From positions 1 to 9,136 of the forward strand of contig JBECKR010000352.1 of NCBI GenBank assembly GCA_040235415.1: a DNA stretch of 9,136 bases, given 5' to 3'. The stretch comes from JBECKR01 sp040235415. Its GTDB lineage: Bacteria > Acidobacteriota > Polarisedimenticolia > Polarisedimenticolales > Polarisedimenticolaceae. Positions 5,763 through 9,136 of this stretch are shown one piece after another (the stretch's first letter is position 1; each line of letters starts with the position of its first letter). Position numbers and translations under genes: made by a program. Below the pieces are notes generated by a model. That model had not been told where the DNA came from and ran no database searches. It saw nothing but the letters and a program-made list of their open reading frames with translations.

Positions 5763-7220
5763 ATGAGGCGTCTCCTCCGCGAACTCGTCGGATGGGTCGA
5801 GCGGCGGCTCGAGATCGGTCCCGTCCTGCGCCCGGCGATCGAGCACCCGATCCCGCGCGACGCGGCGTCGTGGTGGTACGTGTTCGGGACCGCCGCCCTC
5901 GCGCTGCTCGGGCTGCAGCTCGTGACCGGCGTGTGCCTGGCGCTGTCGTACGTGCCCTCCGCGGCGCACGCCTACGACAGTCTCGAGTACCTGACCTACC
6001 ACGAGACCCTCGGGTGGTTTCTCCGCGCCCTGCACTTCTGGGGATCGAGCTTCATGGTGGCGATCGTCGCGGTCCACATGGCGCAGGTGTTCCTGTTCGC
6101 GGCCTACAAGTACCCTCGGGAGCTGACCTGGATCGCCGGTGTCGTGCTCCTGATCGCCACGCTCGCGATGGCGTTCACGGGCCAGATCCTGCGCTGGGAC
6201 CAGGACGCGTACTGGGGGCTCGGCATCGGCGCCGCGGTCGCCGGCCGGACCCCGCTCCTCGGTCCCGAGATCGTGCACTTCCTGCTGGGCGGCCCGATCG
6301 TCGGGGGACGGACGCTGGCGCGGTTCTTCACGCTGCACGTCTTCGTCCTGCCGGGTGCGCTGCTCGGCATGGCCGCGGTGCACCTCTGGCTCGTCTTTCG
6401 GGTCGGGATCAGCGAGAAGCCGGTCGAGGGCGCCACGGTCGACCGGAGGACGTACCGGGCGCGCTACGAGGCGTCCTTGCGGCGCGACGGGATCCCGTTC
6501 TTCCCGTTCGCGGCCCGGAAGGACATGGTGTTCTCGGCCCTCGTTCTCATCGCGGTCGTCGCGTCGGCGGCACTGTTCGGACCGTACGGCCCCGGCGGGC
6601 CCCCGGATCCGACCCTGATCCACACCCAGCCGCGGCCGGACTTCTTCTTCCTGTGGTTGTTCGCCGCGCTCGCGCTGCTGCCGCCCGGCGTCGAGACCTT
6701 CCTGATGCTGGCGGCGCCGGTGGTGCTGATCGCGATCCTCGTCGCCGTCCCGCTCGTGTCCGGGACCGGCGAGCGCAGCCCGTGGCGCCGTCCCGTGTCG
6801 GTCATGGTGGTGTTTCTGGCGGTGCTGACGCTCGGCGTGTTGACCTGGTTCGGGGAGAAGTCTCCGTGGTCTCCGGACATGCAGGCGTGGAGCGGCGCGC
6901 CCGTGCCGCCGGACGTCGTCCGCGGCCGGACCCCGCTCGAGCTCGCCGGCGCGGCGGTGCTGCAGAACAAGCAGTGCCGCAACTGCCACCGGCTCGGGTC
7001 CGAGGGCGGCGAGCGCGGCCCGGCGCTCGACGGCGTGGCGACGCGTCTGACCCGCGACCAGCTCGTGCGCCAGGTCCTCCAGGGGGGCGGCAACATGCCC
7101 GCCTACGGCAAGAACCTGTCGCCCGCGGAGGTCGACGCGCTCGTCGCGTTCCTGCAGACGCTCCACCCCGCGAGCGAGCCGGCGGTCCGGGACCGGCCGG
7201 GACCCCCGCCGGAGCGCTGA
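5763..7220 (+). CDS. Cytochrome b (b6 plus subunit IV type) fused to a C-terminal cytochrome c domain
   Basis: This is the quinol-oxidising core of the bc complex. In 485 residues it joins three parts. Residues 1-215 form a four-helix b6-like half with heme b ligands H91/H105 (14 apart) and H192/H207 (15 apart, the b6f spacing); KYPRELTW and LRWDQDAYWG are strongly b6-like. Residues about 250-365 form a three-helix subunit-IV-like half, including SPWRRPVSVMVVF. The Qo motif is P292-D-F-F rather than PEWY. Residues about 390-470 form a cytochrome c domain with C405-R-N-C408-H409 and Met ligand candidate M445 (GNMPAYG). Aligning by eye to chloroplast b6, the cysteine that binds heme ci is V40 here, so heme ci is not expected. 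The ATG lies one base after the Rieske stop and has only a weak upstream ribosome site, which suggests translational coupling. Confidence 0.95.
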   Translation: MRRLLRELVGWVERRLEIGPVLRPAIEHPIPRDAASWWYVFGTAALALLGLQLVTGVCLALSYVPSAAHAYDSLEYLTYHETLGWFLRALHFWGSSFMVAIVAVHMAQVFLFAAYKYPRELTWIAGVVLLIATLAMAFTGQILRWDQDAYWGLGIGAAVAGRTPLLGPEIVHFLLGGPIVGGRTLARFFTLHVFVLPGALLGMAAVHLWLVFRVGISEKPVEGATVDRRTYRARYEASLRRDGIPFFPFAARKDMVFSALVLIAVVASAALFGPYGPGGPPDPTLIHTQPRPDFFFLWLFAALALLPPGVETFLMLAAPVVLIAILVAVPLVSGTGERSPWRRPVSVMVVFLAVLTLGVLTWFGEKSPWSPDMQAWSGAPVPPDVVRGRTPLELAGAAVLQNKQCRNCHRLGSEGGERGPALDGVATRLTRDQLVRQVLQGGGNMPAYGKNLSPAEVDALVAFLQTLHPASEPAVRDRPGPPPER

Positions 7221-7244
7221 CTCCGGAACGGGTCGGTCGAGAGC

Positions 7245-7250
7245 GGAGGA
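7245..7250 (+). promoter_or_regulatory. Ribosome binding site for the CtaG/Fe-S fusion gene
   Basis: GGAGGA lies three bases before GTG 7254, a short but usable spacing. The TGA at 7218, the cytochrome b stop, is in the same frame, so the start cannot lie upstream of 7221. The first residues after GTG 7254 lead directly into the first CtaG-like membrane helix. Confidence 0.45.
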
Positions 7251-7253
7251 ACC

Positions 7254-9136
7254 GTGGATCCGGCGGTCCGAGCGATCCTGACGTCCTGGAGCCTGCCGCC
7301 CGGGCTCGTGCTGCCGCTCGCGGTCGGGGCGGTCGTGTACGTTCGAGGCTTCCTGCCGCTGCACCGCCGGGTGCCGCGGCGATTCCCCGCGTGCCGCGCG
7401 GCATCGTTCCTCTCCGGGTTGGGGGTCGTGCTCTTCGCGATCGCGTCCCCGCTCGACCCGATCGGAGCGCTCCTGCTGCAGGTCCACATGGCGCAGCACG
7501 TGCTGCTGATGCTCGTGGCGCCCCCGCTGCTGCTCGCCGGCGCGCCGTGGCTCCCGCTGCTTCGGGGGCTGCCGAGGACCGTCCGGCGAGACGGTCTCGG
7601 CCCGTTCCTGCGCTCGCCCGCGCTCCGCCGGGCCGGGCGGATCGTCCTCCATCCGGTGACGGCGTGGCTCGTGTTCGTCGTCACCGCCTGGGCGTGGCAC
7701 GCTCCCGCGGCGTACGACCTCGCCCTGCGCGCGCGCGGCTGGCACGAGGTCGAGCACGCCTGCTTCCTGCTCGGAGGCGTGCTGTTCTGGTGGCCGGTGA
7801 TCGAGCCGTGGCCGAGCCGCCTGGCGTGGCCGCGCTGGGCGATCGTTCCGTACCTGCTGCTCGCGGCGCTCCAGAACACCGCGCTCTCGGCGATCCTGAC
7901 GTTCTCGGACGGCGTGCTGTATCCGGCGTACGCTGCGGCGCCGCGGCTGTGGGGCGTCGCGCCGCTCGGCGACCAGGCCGCCGCGGGGGCGATCCTCTGG
8001 GTCCTGGGGTCGCTCGCGATGCTCGTGCCGGCGGCGGCTCTGGTGGTCCGGCTGCTCGAGCCGGAGCGTCCCGCGCCGGCGCCGCCGGCCCGCACGGCGG
8101 AACCGCCGAAGGGACGCTCCCGGCGGCGCCTCGACCTGCTGGCGGTTCCGGGCGTCGGGCGGCTGGTGCGGGCCTCCGCGTTTCGGCGCACGCTCCAGGC
8201 CGGGATGCTGCTGCTCGCCGGCGCGACCGTCGCGGACGGCTTCCTCGGCCCGCAGGTCGCGCCGCTGAACCTCGCCGGCGTGCTTCCCTGGACGCACCTC
8301 CGGGGATTCCTCGTGCTCGGTCTCGTGCTCGGCGGGAGCGCGCTGTGCGCCGTCTGCCCCCTGGTGTTGGCGCGGGACGTCGGTCGCCGCGTCCTCCCGG
8401 CGCGCTTGCGGTGGCCCCGCCGGCTCCGTGGAAAGTGGATCGCCGTCGGACTCGTCGCGCTCTACCTCTGGGCGTACGAGGCGTTCTCGCTGTGGGAGCG
8501 GCCGGCCTGGACCGCCTGGCTCATCGTCGGGTACTTCGTCGCCGCGGTCGCGATCGACGGCATCTTCCGCGGCGCCGCGTTCTGCAAGCACGTCTGTCCG
8601 ATCGGACAGTTCCAGATGCTGCACGCGACCGCGTCGCCGGCCGAGGTCGCGGTGCGCGACCCCGACGCGTGCCGTCGCTGCCGGACGCTCGACTGCATCC
8701 GGGGGAACGCGCGTTCCCGAGGATGCGAGCTCGAGCTGTTCCTGCCGAGCAAGGTCGGCAACCTCGACTGCTCGTTCTGCCTCGACTGCGCCCGCGCCTG
8801 CCCCCACGACAACGTCGGCATCGTCCCCATCCCGCCCGGAAGGGAGATCGCGACGGACCGGTTCCGGTCTTCGATCGGCCGACCGTCGCGCCGCCCCGAC
8901 GTCGCGGCGCTCGCCCTCGTGCTGTGCTTCGGCGCGTTCGTCAACGCGGGGGCGATGGTGGCGCCGGTCGCCGCGCTCCTCGACCGCCTCGGGCGGTCGA
9001 TCGGCGGCGCCTCGCACGCGGTCGTGGCGACCCTGACCGTGCTTCCCGCGGTCGTCCTCGTCCCCGCCGTCGCGGCGCTGGGCTGCGCCGCGGCCGCCCC
9101 GCTTCTCGGCGGGCTCCGCCCCCCGCTCCGGGCCAC
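7254..9136 (+). CDS. CtaG-like oxidase assembly domain fused to a 4Fe-4S polyferredoxin-like membrane domain (3' truncated)
   Basis: One frame stays open from GTG 7254 to the window edge (627 codons, no stop). Residues about 10-270 match the caa3_CtaG assembly family: a seven-helix-like pattern, H78-M-A-Q-H82, WHAPAAYDLAL with H149, H164 and H168 in HEVEHACFLLGG, and GDQAAAGAILWV. CtaG proteins are needed to build the copper site of caa3 oxidases. Residues about 270-290 are a Pro/Ala-rich then basic linker. Residues 293 onward look like a separate membrane Fe-S protein of the NapH/CcoG-like or 'FesM' sort: C365-x2-C368-P, C444-x3-C448-P-I-G, a first cluster C473/C476/C481/C491, and a classical 4Fe-4S motif C506-x2-C509-x2-C512-x3-C516-P, then more helices. 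The Fe-S half may be a redox partner or assembly reductase; its role is unknown. It starts 33 bases after cytochrome b. Confidence 0.88.
   Translation, partial: MDPAVRAILTSWSLPPGLVLPLAVGAVVYVRGFLPLHRRVPRRFPACRAASFLSGLGVVLFAIASPLDPIGALLLQVHMAQHVLLMLVAPPLLLAGAPWLPLLRGLPRTVRRDGLGPFLRSPALRRAGRIVLHPVTAWLVFVVTAWAWHAPAAYDLALRARGWHEVEHACFLLGGVLFWWPVIEPWPSRLAWPRWAIVPYLLLAALQNTALSAILTFSDGVLYPAYAAAPRLWGVAPLGDQAAAGAILWVLGSLAMLVPAAALVVRLLEPERPAPAPPARTAEPPKGRSRRRLDLLAVPGVGRLVRASAFRRTLQAGMLLLAGATVADGFLGPQVAPLNLAGVLPWTHLRGFLVLGLVLGGSALCAVCPLVLARDVGRRVLPARLRWPRRLRGKWIAVGLVALYLWAYEAFSLWERPAWTAWLIVGYFVAAVAIDGIFRGAAFCKHVCPIGQFQMLHATASPAEVAVRDPDACRRCRTLDCIRGNARSRGCELELFLPSKVGNLDCSFCLDCARACPHDNVGIVPIPPGREIATDRFRSSIGRPSRRPDVAALALVLCFGAFVNAGAMVAPVAALLDRLGRSIGGASHAVVATLTVLPAVVLVPAVAALGCAAAAPLLGGLRPPLRA

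Noticed and set aside
5880..5882. Heme ci attachment in cytochrome b
   Set aside because: By-eye alignment with chloroplast cytochrome b6 puts V40 where the heme-ci cysteine should be. The only nearby cysteine, C58, aligns with another position.
7221..7248. Possible hairpin CTCCG/CGGAG before the CtaG/Fe-S gene
   Set aside because: The stem is only five base pairs with an 18-base loop in very GC-rich DNA. It might mask the ribosome site but is well within chance expectation.
5607..9017. Antisense open frame of 1136 codons
   Set aside because: It lies opposite the Rieske, cytochrome b and CtaG/Fe-S genes. Its translation is Arg/Gly/Pro/Glu-rich low-complexity sequence with no domain, as expected from the complement of GC-rich codons.

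Overview
The window comes from a GC-rich bacterial chromosome. Every gene I can support lies on the + strand. Apart from the tail of an unrelated upstream gene, it is one tightly packed respiratory operon encoding a quinol-to-oxygen electron path: a caa3-type cytochrome c oxidase, a diheme cytochrome c, a Rieske/cytochrome b complex with a fused cytochrome c domain, and the start of an assembly/iron-sulfur membrane protein. The organism cannot be fixed from this sequence. The GC content, the C-terminal signature of the first partial gene and the gene order suggest an Acidobacteriota-, Myxococcota- or Gemmatimonadota-like aerobe (inference).

Layout: 2-178 is the 3' end of a probable secreted protein. 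179-305 is the only sizeable non-coding stretch and presumably holds the operon promoter. Then follow coxB with a C-terminal heme c domain (306-1367), coxA (1379-3052), coxC (3060-3653), an unrecognised six-helix membrane protein (3667-4533), a diheme cytochrome c lipoprotein (4530-5240), a Tat-type Rieske protein (5243-5761), a b6/subunit-IV-like cytochrome b fused to a cytochrome c domain (5763-7220), and a CtaG-like domain fused to a polyferredoxin-like membrane domain (7254 to past the window end). Gaps between genes run from a 4-base overlap to 33 bases, so co-transcription is very likely.

How they work together: the Rieske protein and cytochrome b would oxidise a quinol. The residues tuning the Rieske cluster and the Qo site suggest a low-potential quinol such as menaquinol. 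Electrons would pass through membrane-tethered c hemes (cytochrome b C-terminal domain, diheme lipoprotein, CoxB C-terminal domain) to CuA and then to the heme a / heme-copper centre of CoxA. All four c-type hemes encoded here are on membrane-attached proteins, which fits a bc:caa3 supercomplex without a diffusible cytochrome c. The last gene joins a copper-site assembly domain to an Fe-S membrane domain.

The window is mostly a recognisable system rather than a wholly new one. The oddities worth following are the CtaG/Fe-S fusion, a Met-to-His swap at the first heme of the diheme cytochrome, the b6+IV+cytochrome c triple fusion, the low-potential-type substitutions, and the unknown membrane protein between the oxidase and bc genes. 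I found no tRNA, rRNA, CRISPR array, insertion sequence or convincing intrinsic terminator.
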